From Endozoicomonas sp965199185 (GTDB lineage Bacteria; Pseudomonadota; Gammaproteobacteria; Pseudomonadales; Endozoicomonadaceae): a stretch of 64,000 bases of DNA. Position 1 is the stretch's first letter. Every line of letters starts with the position of its first letter. A program made the translations under genes and the position numbers. The stretch is from NCBI GenBank assembly GCA_965199185.1, contig CBDAQW010000027.1, positions 35,329 through 99,328 of the forward strand, read 5' to 3'. This document shows, in pieces, positions 26,671 through 38,972 of the stretch. The notes under the pieces are model-generated. The model was not told the DNA's origin. It saw nothing but the letters and a program-made list of their open reading frames with translations, and made no database searches.

Positions 26671-26788
26671 TGCTTGACGATGACCTACTCTCACATGGGG
26701 AAACCCCACACTACCATCGGCGATGTGTCATTTCACTGCTGAGTTCGGGATGGAATCAGGTGGTTCTAACACTCTATGGTCGTCAAGC
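26671..26788 (-). rRNA. rrf: 5S ribosomal RNA
   Basis: About 118 bases. The minus strand begins GCTTGACGACCATAGAG and ends in GTCATCGTCAAGC, so the termini pair. Internal sequence AACCACCTGATTCCATCCCG and AACTCAGCAGTGAAA is the conserved 5S core. It is the last gene of the 16S-23S-5S operon. Confidence 0.95.
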
Positions 26789-26894
26789 TAATTGGGTATG
26801 GAATCCAATACTCGCTTTAATATCAGCAATCTACGATTGCCGACCTGCGATTTAAGCTTTAATTCTTGCTACACACTCTACTAGCGTATGGCTA

Positions 26895-26930
26895 CGACCT
26901 CCAGGGATGGAGGAAGTACTGAAAATCGTA
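26895..26930. repeat. Palindromic repeat type 2, copy B (5S-23S spacer)
   Basis: CGACCTCCAGGGATGGAGGAAGT forms a hairpin in the transcribed spacer between 23S and 5S. It is related to the copy at 26520. Confidence 0.5.
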
Positions 26931-26949
26931 TGGAACGATTTCATGTAAA

Positions 26950-26967
26950 TCATTTTGGCGTTATATG

Positions 26968-26971
<4 letters not shown>
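26950..26971 (-). other. 23S rRNA processing stem, 3' arm
   Basis: ATCATTTTGGCGTTATATGGTC is complementary, apart from one bulged base, to the sequence at the 5' border of 23S (29884-29904). The two arms would form the long precursor stem cut by RNase III. Confidence 0.7.
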
Positions 26972-29883
<2,912 letters not shown>

Positions 29884-29888
<5 letters not shown>

Positions 29889-29904
29889 ATATAACCCAAA
29901 ATGA
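29884..29904 (-). other. 23S rRNA processing stem, 5' arm
   Basis: GACCATATAACCCAAAATGAT (plus strand) pairs with 26950-26971. This is the expected RNase III site region at the 5' side of pre-23S. Confidence 0.7.
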
Positions 29905-30050
29905 TCTAATTATGGTTTTGTCTTTTTCCTTTACTCATCGTTGCAATTTCGCTCAATCGGTCACGTACAATATGTACGCTTCCTCAATTGCTCAGCTTGC
30001 GCCTCGATTAAAGAAAAAATACTTTACCAAATTCGACATTTAAGAATGTC

Positions 30051-30082
30051 GTTGGTCGGTTTGCCCGAAGGACAAGCCGACA
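30051..30082. repeat. REP-like palindromic repeat, copy 2 (in rRNA spacer)
   Basis: GTCGGTTTGCCC-GAA-GGACAAGCCGAC hairpin, the inverted counterpart of the copy at 2143-2170. Confidence 0.75.
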
Positions 30083-30131
30083 ACCGGATAATATCCGGTA
30101 AAATACAACGACGTCACGTACTGGTTGTTGA

Positions 30132-30164
30132 TGTCGGCTTCTGGCTTCGCCGGAAACCGACCTA
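30132..30164. repeat. Second palindrome in the rRNA spacer
   Basis: GTCGGCTTCTGGC-TTC-GCCGGAAACCGAC hairpin. It shares the GTCGG/CCGAC ends with the REP-like family but has a different inner stem, so it is probably a diverged member paired with the copy at 30051. Confidence 0.6.
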
Positions 30165-30350
30165 CGCCCAATGCGTGGTCATGTTCAAATAACTACCTTA
30201 ACGATCTTTATCTGATCCAGTCTGAAGACTGTTCAGATCGCCATACACTTAGCAATTATCTTTCGATAATTAACTTGAGAGTGTCTCAGCAAGAATCAAA
30301 TTGAATGACTAATGTCGTTCAATCAATTCAGCTTAAATTTGGATTCCACA

Positions 30351-30363
30351 TTGTTAAAGAACA
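30351..30363 (-). promoter_or_regulatory. boxA antitermination element before 23S
   Basis: The minus strand reads TGTTCTTTAACAA, matching the Nus-factor boxA consensus (TGCTCTTTAACA). It is placed in the spacer ahead of 23S, as is usual. Confidence 0.75.
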
Positions 30364-30409
30364 AAGATATTCCGAACAAGCTAACTAATTAACTTATTCA
30401 GAAATCAAA

Positions 30410-30427
30410 CAATTCGTGTGAACGCTT
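30410..30427 (-). other. 16S rRNA processing stem, 3' arm
   Basis: CAATTCGTGTGAACGCTT is complementary, with two mismatches, to 32135-32152 upstream of 16S. Together they form the pre-16S RNase III stem. Confidence 0.7.
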
Positions 30428-30446
30428 ATGGATGTCGATCGTCGTT

Positions 30447-31989
<1,543 letters not shown>

Positions 31990-32134
31990 AAAATTTCTTG
32001 CGAAATTTTATTGGCCGAAGCCAATAATCGCTCTTGAACTTACTGCAAATTAAAAATTAACGAGTATGTTCGCTTGAGCTTGCAAATGTATTTCTATAAA
32101 AGCAGAGCTTTTATAGTGATCGATGCAATCACAC

Positions 32135-32152
32135 AAGCGCCCACACGAATTG
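32135..32152 (-). other. 16S rRNA processing stem, 5' arm
   Basis: AAGCGCCCACACGAATTG pairs with 30410-30427 to form the stem that encloses pre-16S rRNA. Confidence 0.7.
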
Positions 32153-32161
32153 TCTGATATC

Positions 32162-32174
32162 TTTTTAAAGAACC
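32162..32174 (-). promoter_or_regulatory. boxA-like element in the rRNA leader
   Basis: The minus strand reads GGTTCTTTAAAAA, close to the boxA consensus, between promoter and 16S. Confidence 0.6.
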
Positions 32175-32257
32175 TGATTAGTGCGACCAGCGTCTTATCT
32201 AATCTCTAACCGGCTTTTTAGCGACTCTTGCAAGCCAGACCGATCAGCGAGGCCGCT

Positions 32258-32285
32258 ATCTTAGCGAACTCAGTTTTGTTGTCAA
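32258..32285 (-). promoter_or_regulatory. rRNA promoter, proximal
   Basis: The minus strand has a perfect -35 TTGACA (32280-32285), a 16-base spacer and a -10 TAAGAT (32258-32263). A GC-rich discriminator follows (AGCGGCCTCGC), typical of stringently controlled rRNA promoters. Confidence 0.85.
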
Positions 32286-32371
32286 GCGATCATTTTTTCT
32301 CAAAAACAAAGAAGAAAAGAAGCTTTCGAACTCGCCAACCGGTGTTCGAGAACCTTGGTCAGCGGCGACGC

Positions 32372-32399
32372 ATTCTACTGAATGCGTTTTGATTGTCAA
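32372..32399 (-). promoter_or_regulatory. rRNA promoter, distal
   Basis: The minus strand has a perfect -35 TTGACA (32394-32399), a 16-base spacer and a -10 TAGAAT (32372-32377), with a GCGTCGCCGC discriminator. It has the same architecture as the proximal promoter about 114 bases downstream. Confidence 0.85.
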
Positions 32400-32414
32400 C
32401 CAACAAATCAGCTT

Positions 32415-33137
32415 TCAATCAAACTTCTTACTCAGCACTGAAAAGCCGTTTAGCGTTTCGTTACTCTTAGAAGAGCTGCCTGAAAACTGAGTCGCTGGGT
32501 TAGCCCGTTGATCCTCCAGGTAATAAGCCGGAGCCTGATAAACCTTATCGTCATCATCATCCGCATACCCGTCGAAGGCAGTGTCCTGACCAGACATACG
32601 ACCTTCCATCTCTCGAACAACTTTGGCTTCTACGCCCAAATCTTCAGCAACCGCTTTTACTTCGTCGTTTGTTAACCACGACAGGCTTTTTTTGGCACTA
32701 CGCAGATTAAAGAACAGTTTACGTTGCGCTTTAGTGGTAGCCACTTTAACAATACGCCAGTTCTTCAGAATAAATTCGTGAATTTCTGCTTTTACCCAGT
32801 GCACAGCAAACGAAACCAGACGTACACCCACTTCAGGATTAAAGCGCTTCACCGCCTTCATCATGCCGACATTACCTTCCTGAATAAGGTCTGCCAGTGG
32901 CAAGCCATAACCGGAGTAACTCTTTGCAATATGCACAACAAAGCGCAGGTGAGACATAATCAGCTGACGCGCAGCCTCAAGGTCTTCTTTATAGTAGAGA
33001 CGCTCGGCCAGCTCCTTTTCCTGTTCAGCAGAAAGGACTGCAATGCTGCCAACTGCCTGAACGTAAGCATCAAGGTTACGACCGGGAACTAACATATCAA
33101 CAGGTTGAAGACTGGTACCCATAACTGACTCCGACAA
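32415..33137 (-). CDS. rpoH: Heat-shock sigma factor RpoH (sigma32), truncated before region 4
   Basis: 240 residues where the family has about 284. Present: region 1.2/2 with LIMSHLRFVVHIAKSYSGYGLPLADLIQEGN and the region 2.4 stretch RLVSFAVHWVKAEIHEF, the RpoH box region AQRKLFFNLR, and region 3 up to YYLEDQRANPATQ. The protein then diverges and stops at LSKKFD, about where the LDERSQDI segment opening region 4 should begin. The -35-binding helix-turn-helix of region 4.2 is missing in all frames. The break lies 16 bases from the rRNA promoter. Gene position after ftsX is the canonical one. Promoter recognition should be impaired, so a second intact copy is expected. Confidence 0.9.
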   Translation of the reverse strand: MSESVMGTSLQPVDMLVPGRNLDAYVQAVGSIAVLSAEQEKELAERLYYKEDLEAARQLIMSHLRFVVHIAKSYSGYGLPLADLIQEGNVGMMKAVKRFNPEVGVRLVSFAVHWVKAEIHEFILKNWRIVKVATTKAQRKLFFNLRSAKKSLSWLTNDEVKAVAEDLGVEAKVVREMEGRMSGQDTAFDGYADDDDDKVYQAPAYYLEDQRANPATQFSGSSSKSNETLNGFSVLSKKFD

Positions 33138-33291
33138 AATACCCTCTATTTCAAGTTTAACGGGAGAACCGATAGTAACGGAACAAGTGCGATAATAACA
33201 AATATTAGCGTCTGATCGATTACCTACTTTACAGTATATTTTCTTAGCCTTCCGAGAAATATAGACTGTATTTCAAACTAATCATTCGACC

Positions 33292-34299
33292 TCAAACCGG
33301 CCGCAAAGTTCTCAAATGACGATAGCAGCTGACAACCGCCCCCATAACCCCCAGAAAAACCCCCGTGATCATCATGGTAAGAAAGGTGGAAAAACCCGGC
33401 TCCTGTATAGTCATAGAGCTTTGATACAGTCCGACCAAAGACAATATCTGCTCACCCAGAAATGTCATCACTACCAGTATCATGACCTGGGCCATTATAG
33501 CCCCCAGCAGGCCGTACCATACACCCATGTAGAGGAAAGGCATTGTGACAAAGCCATCGGTACCTCCCACCATTTTGATAATCCGGATTTCTTCACGCCG
33601 ACTCTCAATATTCAGACGAATGGTGTTACTAATTACCAGCAATACCGTCAGTCCGAGAAGAGCTCCAAGAGTGTATACAACCCGTTCCAATAAAGTCAGA
33701 ATCGCCTGCAACCGCTGCACCCATTGCCGATCAAGCCGAACCTGATCCACTCCGGACCTTTTCTCAAAAGAGGTAACAAAAGCATCCAACTGGTGATAAC
33801 TGGTTTCTGGATAAGCAATGAGTTGAATAACCCCCGGCAACGGGTTAAAACCTAGCTCAGAGGCAATACTGGCTATGCTGGCCTTTTGCTGGAAGTCAGC
33901 CAATCCTTGATCTGGAGAGATATAATCGACCTGCTCGAAAATACTGTATTCTTTTGTCAGCTTTATCAGGTCATCAACCCTTTGTTGCTTAATACCTTCA
34001 TCCAGATAAACCGATACACCCGGCTGACCATCCCAGCTATTACTCACAATCTGAAGATTGATCACCAGCAAATAAAGCAAAACAGGCAATGTAAAAGCCA
34101 CGGCAATCATCAGACCATTCATGACACTGGCAACCGGCGTCTTCATTAGACGACAAAATGCTTCTTTACCGGTTTTTTTGTGAAGATCAAAAAGATAACG
34201 AATACTCAGCCTGGCCGCCTGTTGACGTTCCGCCCCTCTGGCTGAATCAGAACCTTGTGAATGCTTACTTCGGACTCCTTTTCTTGAATTCTGACTCAT
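33292..34299 (-). CDS. ftsX: Cell-division ABC permease FtsX
   Basis: 335-residue inner-membrane protein that partners FtsE to control periplasmic amidases at the septum. It has a basic N-terminal tail (about 1-45), four membrane helices (about 60-85, 205-230, 255-285, 305-325) and the large periplasmic loop between helices 1 and 2. It shows the conserved RREEIRIIKMVGGTDGFV segment. Its start overlaps ftsE by four bases. Confidence 0.96.
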   Translation of the reverse strand: MSQNSRKGVRSKHSQGSDSARGAERQQAARLSIRYLFDLHKKTGKEAFCRLMKTPVASVMNGLMIAVAFTLPVLLYLLVINLQIVSNSWDGQPGVSVYLDEGIKQQRVDDLIKLTKEYSIFEQVDYISPDQGLADFQQKASIASIASELGFNPLPGVIQLIAYPETSYHQLDAFVTSFEKRSGVDQVRLDRQWVQRLQAILTLLERVVYTLGALLGLTVLLVISNTIRLNIESRREEIRIIKMVGGTDGFVTMPFLYMGVWYGLLGAIMAQVMILVVMTFLGEQILSLVGLYQSSMTIQEPGFSTFLTMMITGVFLGVMGAVVSCYRHLRTLRPV

Positions 34300-34964
34300 G
34301 CAACCTCCTGATCAGATACCAAGCGCCCCTGATCAAGCGTCAATATCCGGTGTCGCATTCGGGCCACCAGGGCAAGGTCATGACTGGCCACCAGCACGGT
34401 GACACCCACCTGATTAAACGTTTCAAACAGGTTCATGATCTCTGATGACAGCTGAGGATCAAGGTTACCGGTAGGTTCATCCGCCAGAATTAATGAAGGC
34501 CGATTCACTACCGCTCGTGCAAGTCCAACTCGCTGTTGCTGACCACCTGACAGTTCAACAGGAAGGGCTTTTTCCCGGTTAAGAAGCCCTACCATATCCA
34601 GCGCTGCCCGCACCCGACCCGCACAATCAGCTGGCGAGAATCCGGCTATCAACAAAGGCAGCGCCACATTATCAAAGACGGATCGGTCAAACAGGAGCTG
34701 ATGATCTTGAAAGACAACACCGACATTACGACGAAAATAAGGAATCTGATTATTCTTTAATGAACGAAGATTATGCCCCCCCACCCAGATCTGTCCGCCA
34801 GACGTTCTTTCCAGCAACATTACCAGTTTCATCAAGGTGCTTTTTCCAGCCCCGGAATGCCCGGTCAGGAAGGCGATCTCCCCCCGCTTAAGATGGAAGC
34901 TCACCTGTTCCAGGCCCACATGACCGCCCGGGTATCGTTTGCTGACGTTATCAAAGCGAATCAT
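34296..34964 (-). CDS. ftsE: Cell-division ATPase FtsE
   Basis: 222-residue ABC ATPase with Walker A GHSGAGKST, signature ELSGGQQQRVGLARA and Walker B ILADEPTGNLD. It forms the FtsEX complex. It lies between ftsY and ftsX in the standard order, with a four-base overlap to ftsX. Confidence 0.97.
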   Translation of the reverse strand: MIRFDNVSKRYPGGHVGLEQVSFHLKRGEIAFLTGHSGAGKSTLMKLVMLLERTSGGQIWVGGHNLRSLKNNQIPYFRRNVGVVFQDHQLLFDRSVFDNVALPLLIAGFSPADCAGRVRAALDMVGLLNREKALPVELSGGQQQRVGLARAVVNRPSLILADEPTGNLDPQLSSEIMNLFETFNQVGVTVLVASHDLALVARMRHRILTLDQGRLVSDQEVA

Positions 34965-35009
34965 GCAACTATCCCTGTTTATTTCAAGCTATTCAGATGG
35001 GGGCACTGA

Positions 35010-36353
35010 TTACACACTATCCCGATCAAACAACGCTTCGACAAACTCTTTTGAGGAGAAAGGTCGCAGATCATCAATCTGCTCACCCACACCCAGGAAG
35101 CGAATCGGTAACTGCATTTGTTTGGACAATGCGAAAGTAACCCCCCCTTTGGCTGTGCCATCCAGCTTGGTCAGAGCCATGCCGGTCAGACCAACCGCCT
35201 CATGGAACAGCCTGGCCTGATTCAGAGCATTCTGACCAGTGCCTGCATCAAGCACCAACAGCACTTCATGGGGCGCGCTGACATCCAGCTTACCCATTAC
35301 CCGCTTCACCTTCTTAAGCTCTTCCATCAAGTGGTCTTTATTATGTAAACGTCCTGCTGTATCGGCAATCAGAACATCCACTCCCCGAGCCTGCGCAGCT
35401 TCAAAAGCGTCAAACACAACCGATGCGCTGTCAGCCCCCGTGTGCTGTGCAACAACCGGAATATTATTACGCTCACCCCAAACCTGAAGCTGCTCTACAG
35501 CCGCCGCACGGAAAGTATCACCGGCCGCCAGCATGACATTTTTACCTTCGCTCTGAAGTTTGCGAGCCAGCTTGCCAATAGTGGTGGTTTTACCCACACC
35601 ATTAACACCTACCACAAGAATCACAAAAGGGCCTTCCTGCTCAGGAATCACCAGCGGTGCATCAGCCGGTTCAAGAATCTCTGCCAGTTCGGACTTGAGA
35701 GCATTCATTAATGCCTCAGCATCATCCAGCTCTTTGTATTTTACCCGTTGAGTCAGTTTCTCGATGATGGACGTAGTAGCTTCAACCCCCACATCCGCTA
35801 CCAGCAACTGAGTTTCGAGCTCATCAAGCAGATCGTCATCAATTTCTTTTTTACCGATGAACAGTTCTGCAACACCTTCAACTAGTGCTCCTCGCGTTTT
35901 GCTCAGCCCTTGACGCATACGGGCGAAAAACCCTGTTGCCGGTTTTTCTTTAGCGGGGGCAGGAGTCACAACTGGCTCCTGTTCAGTATCAATAACTGGT
36001 TCTTGTTGTGGTTCTGGTGCCATCGCCACAACGGGCTCAGGAACCGGCTCTTCAACCAACACCTCAGTTTGCGCAGCTAATGGCTCAGATTCAACCTGCA
36101 CCACTTCTTCAACTGCCTCTGAGTTTGATCCAGAAACCACTTCAGGCTCAGATTGAAGTTCAGATTGAGGTGCAGCACCAGGAATGACTGGCTCAACAAC
36201 GGCTTCTATTTCCTGCTCAGACTGCTCAACAGACACATTATTTTCAGCAGGCGTTGCGTCTTCTGCAACCTGCTCTTTTTCCTGGTTACGACGACCCCAA
36301 GGCCAGAAACGTCGCTTGGCCGTGTTTCCATCGTCTTTACGCGAACCGAACAT
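35010..36353 (-). CDS. ftsY: Signal recognition particle receptor FtsY
   Basis: 447 residues: an acidic Glu/Pro/Val-rich A domain (about 1-140) that contacts the membrane and translocon, then the NG GTPase domain. GTPase motifs: GVNGVGKTTTIGKLA, DTFRAAAVEQL, DTAGR and TKLDGTAKGG. It docks SRP-ribosome complexes to SecYEG. It is the first gene of the ftsY-ftsE-ftsX run, and rsmD is divergent, as in many gammaproteobacteria. Confidence 0.97.
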   Translation of the reverse strand: MFGSRKDDGNTAKRRFWPWGRRNQEKEQVAEDATPAENNVSVEQSEQEIEAVVEPVIPGAAPQSELQSEPEVVSGSNSEAVEEVVQVESEPLAAQTEVLVEEPVPEPVVAMAPEPQQEPVIDTEQEPVVTPAPAKEKPATGFFARMRQGLSKTRGALVEGVAELFIGKKEIDDDLLDELETQLLVADVGVEATTSIIEKLTQRVKYKELDDAEALMNALKSELAEILEPADAPLVIPEQEGPFVILVVGVNGVGKTTTIGKLARKLQSEGKNVMLAAGDTFRAAAVEQLQVWGERNNIPVVAQHTGADSASVVFDAFEAAQARGVDVLIADTAGRLHNKDHLMEELKKVKRVMGKLDVSAPHEVLLVLDAGTGQNALNQARLFHEAVGLTGMALTKLDGTAKGGVTFALSKQMQLPIRFLGVGEQIDDLRPFSSKEFVEALFDRDSV

Positions 36354-36621
36354 AGATTACTTCAATCAGAATTGTGAAAAGGCTGCTTATAGGAGTCAAA
36401 GCATAGCGCACTGCAAAGCTCAGTACTCCACCATCTTCTATACGGATCAATAATACCAACCGCAGTTATCCGCTAATGACTTGGATTGGTTAACACCGGG
36501 GCAAGATGGCTGAGCAGGCGAATAATAGCGGTTTATCCTATCTTAAATTGCTGCACGAAACGAACTTTATAGCCACCAGCCTGTCTAATTTCACACGCTA
36601 TACAACGTCAATGGGTGCCTA

Positions 36622-36906
36622 ATGGATAATAACGAGCCGCTTTCCAAATCACGCTTTCTGTTTTGCGCTCTGGCAGGCGTGATCATCATTCTGGGCATCG
36701 CCTTCCTATCGGAAGGCTTGCCCGGCATAAACAAAGCCAAAGGGCTTCAGGCTCCGGAGACCATTTCTTACTCAGACATCAAGATCGAGCCAATCTGGTA
36801 CGAAATACGTTACGGACTAACACAAGGTACTATTTTTCCACTTTTTCCTTATATTACCGATCAACATTTGCCATTATCCGATGGCAATAAATGCCCCTGT
36901 CGGTAA
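36622..36906 (+). CDS. Small hypothetical membrane protein, 94 aa
   Basis: One N-terminal membrane helix (about 13-31, CALAGVIIILGIAFLSEG) and a polar tail of about 60 residues ending in two cysteines (CPCR). No family recognised. The ATG at 36622 lacks a good ribosome site. It sits between divergent ftsY and rsmD. Confidence 0.55.
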   Translation: MDNNEPLSKSRFLFCALAGVIIILGIAFLSEGLPGINKAKGLQAPETISYSDIKIEPIWYEIRYGLTQGTIFPLFPYITDQHLPLSDGNKCPCR

Positions 36907-36995
36907 AATTCTATTGAGCTGTTATAATCGGTAACCAAGTACTCACCTCTTAATGTTCATTTTCTGCATCCCCCCGTTCCCGGAGTAATCAAGTA

Positions 36996-37622
36996 ATGCC
37001 ACGTAAGCCCCCTCGCCGGAATAAAGCTGATTCCCGCTCTACTGTTTCGAACGCCAGAGGCGGCGGACAACTGAGAATCATTGCCGGTGAATGGCGAGGC
37101 AGAAAACTGCCCGTAGCGGATTTACCCGGCCTGCGCCCCACCTCTGACCGGATTCGTGAAACAGTATTTAACTGGTTGAACATGCATGTACCCGGAGCCC
37201 ATATTCTGGATTGCTTCAGCGGCTCAGGCGCTCTGGCTCTGGAAGCTCTATCACGTGGTGCTGAGTCAGCCACCCTACTTGAAAAGGCAACACCGGCAGC
37301 GCAAACATTAAAAAAAAATCTCAGCACATTAAAAGCGAACAATGCCCGGGTAATAAATACCGACAGCCTGATCTGGCTACAAAGAATGGCATCGCAGGCA
37401 TTTGATGTTATTTTTCTCGACCCGCCTTTCCGCATGGGAATGCTGGAAGAATGCTGCAAACTTCTGGAAGCCAATGGCTATTTGCACGAACAAACACTGG
37501 TTTATATCGAAGTAGAAAAAGAACTGGCCCCTCTCCCAGTGCCTGCGCACTGGCAGCCCGTCAAAAGCAAAACTGGTGGTCAGGTCAGTTTTTCTATATG
37601 GTCAACATCAATCACAAAATAA
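36996..37622 (+). CDS. rsmD: 16S rRNA (guanine(966)-N(2))-methyltransferase RsmD
   Basis: 208 residues. RIIAGEWRGRKLPV near the N-terminus, the SAM site ILDCFSGSGALALEALSRGA and the catalytic DPPF motif identify RsmD. It methylates G966 in 30S assembly intermediates. A basic N-terminal extension of about 25 residues precedes the core. It is divergent from ftsY. Confidence 0.95.
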   Translation: MPRKPPRRNKADSRSTVSNARGGGQLRIIAGEWRGRKLPVADLPGLRPTSDRIRETVFNWLNMHVPGAHILDCFSGSGALALEALSRGAESATLLEKATPAAQTLKKNLSTLKANNARVINTDSLIWLQRMASQAFDVIFLDPPFRMGMLEECCKLLEANGYLHEQTLVYIEVEKELAPLPVPAHWQPVKSKTGGQVSFSIWSTSITK

Positions 37623-37786
37623 CATTTACCTTCAAAACAGGATGGACTTGCCAGGTTGATACCGTTAACCTTCCACGTGACTGATCTCTATCAAAAAAAC
37701 ACTGAGACCGTAGTTGTATATTCGGTGAGACAAGATTTTAAGAATAAACTCAAATAACTGATAAAATCCTTAAGGAGCTGTTCATC

Positions 37787-38881
37787 ATGAAACAACCAGT
37801 ACGCATTGCCGTTACCGGTGCCGCAGGCAACATCAGCTACTCTTTACTATTCAAGATTGCCGCAGGTGAAATGCTGGGTACTGATCAACCTGTCATCCTG
37901 CAACTGGTAGAAATTCCTCAGGCAATGGACAAGCTGAAAGGCGTCGCCATGGAATTGGAAGATTGCGCCTTCCCACTGGTTCACGGAGTCTCATTGCACG
38001 ACAACCCATTCGACGGTTTCAAGAATGTTCATTATGCAATGCTGGTTGGTGCTCGTCCTCGCTCTAAAGGCATGGAACGCGCTGACTTGCTGGAAGCTAA
38101 TGCAGCTATATTCTCCGAACAAGGCAAAGCGCTTAACGAAGTTGCCAATCGTGATGTTAAAGCATTAGTCATCGGCAACCCTGCCAACACCAACTGCCTG
38201 ATTCTCTCCCGTAATGCGCCCGACCTGAGCCCATCGCAATTCAGCGCCATGACTCGCCTGGACCATAATCGCGCCCAGGGCATTCTCGGCAACAAGATTG
38301 GTGTTAACCCTGCTGACATCGAAGGTGTCTGCGTCTGGGGTAACCACTCCCCCACCATGTACCCTGATCTGCATCATGCCCGTGTACTGGGTGATGAAGC
38401 CGTTATCGATATGATCGACGACGACTGGTACAAAACTGAATTCACTCCACGCATTCAAAAACGTGGTGCTGAAATCATCGAGTGGCGCGGACTGTCCAGC
38501 GCTGCCTCTGCAGCTCAGGCAGGCCTTGACCACATGCGTGACTGGGCACTGGGCAGTGATGGCAATATTGTCTCCATGGGCATTATTTCTGATGGCAGTT
38601 ATGGCGTTGCCAAGGGTATTTATTACTCCTTCCCATGTGTCTGTGAATTTGGCAGCTACCAGGTGGTCCAGGGGTTGCATATCAATGAACATGGGCAGGC
38701 TATGATGAAGCGCACAGAAGAAGAACTTCTCGGCGAAAAAGCCGCTGTTGACCACCTGCTACCCAAAGAAACTGCTGAGTCCCGTGAGAATCTGGCGGTT
38801 TCCAGCCGTACTGGTCAGACTCAGTTTGATGAAGGCGTTGATACGACAGAGGTTTACTACAAGGCCGATCGTATTTGCTAA
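37787..38881 (+). CDS. mdh: Malate dehydrogenase with C-terminal extension
   Basis: NAD-dependent malate/oxaloacetate interconversion in the TCA cycle. 364 residues where this class has about 327. The Rossmann motif is TGAAGNIS with Ser in the third glycine position. It has GARPRSKGMERADLL with the substrate arginines, GNPANTNCL, the RLDHNRA catalytic-loop Asp/Arg, and the catalytic His in WGNHSPTMYPD. The fold should end near AAVDHLL; about 38 extra residues follow, polar and Thr/Glu/Ser-rich, ending KADRIC. A strong AAGGAG site precedes the ATG. Confidence 0.93.
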   Translation: MKQPVRIAVTGAAGNISYSLLFKIAAGEMLGTDQPVILQLVEIPQAMDKLKGVAMELEDCAFPLVHGVSLHDNPFDGFKNVHYAMLVGARPRSKGMERADLLEANAAIFSEQGKALNEVANRDVKALVIGNPANTNCLILSRNAPDLSPSQFSAMTRLDHNRAQGILGNKIGVNPADIEGVCVWGNHSPTMYPDLHHARVLGDEAVIDMIDDDWYKTEFTPRIQKRGAEIIEWRGLSSAASAAQAGLDHMRDWALGSDGNIVSMGIISDGSYGVAKGIYYSFPCVCEFGSYQVVQGLHINEHGQAMMKRTEEELLGEKAAVDHLLPKETAESRENLAVSSRTGQTQFDEGVDTTEVYYKADRIC

Positions 38882-38906
38882 AAAATAGACCACACTTCCA
38901 TTTTAT

Positions 38907-38939
38907 AAAAGCCGGTCATTGATATGATCGGCTTTTTTT
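38907..38939 (+). terminator. Rho-independent terminator after mdh
   Basis: AAAAGCCGGTCAT pairs with ATGATCGGCTTTT (one G-T pair), followed by a T-run. Confidence 0.9.
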
Positions 38940-38972
38940 ATTGCTCTCCTGATATGCAATCGGTGACAAGAA

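Larger units (their letters stand above)
29889..30446 (-). other. 16S-23S internal transcribed spacer without tRNA genes
   Basis: About 558 bases. I looked for tRNA-Ile and tRNA-Ala and found neither, nor any other cloverleaf with TTCGANNC. It contains two palindromic repeats (30051-30082 and 30132-30164), a boxA (30351-30363) and the processing-stem arms of both large rRNAs. Confidence 0.8.
31990..32414 (-). promoter_or_regulatory. rRNA operon leader and promoter region
   Basis: About 425 bases between 16S and the rpoH stop, with no gene. It holds two tandem sigma70-type promoters (32258-32285 and 32372-32399), a boxA-like element (32162-32174) and the 5' arm of the 16S processing stem. The upstream promoter starts only 16 bases from the rpoH stop codon. 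Confidence 0.85.

Noticed and set aside
29889..30446. tRNA-Ile or tRNA-Ala in the rRNA spacer.
   Set aside because: No acceptor stem, anticodon loop or TTCGANNC was found.
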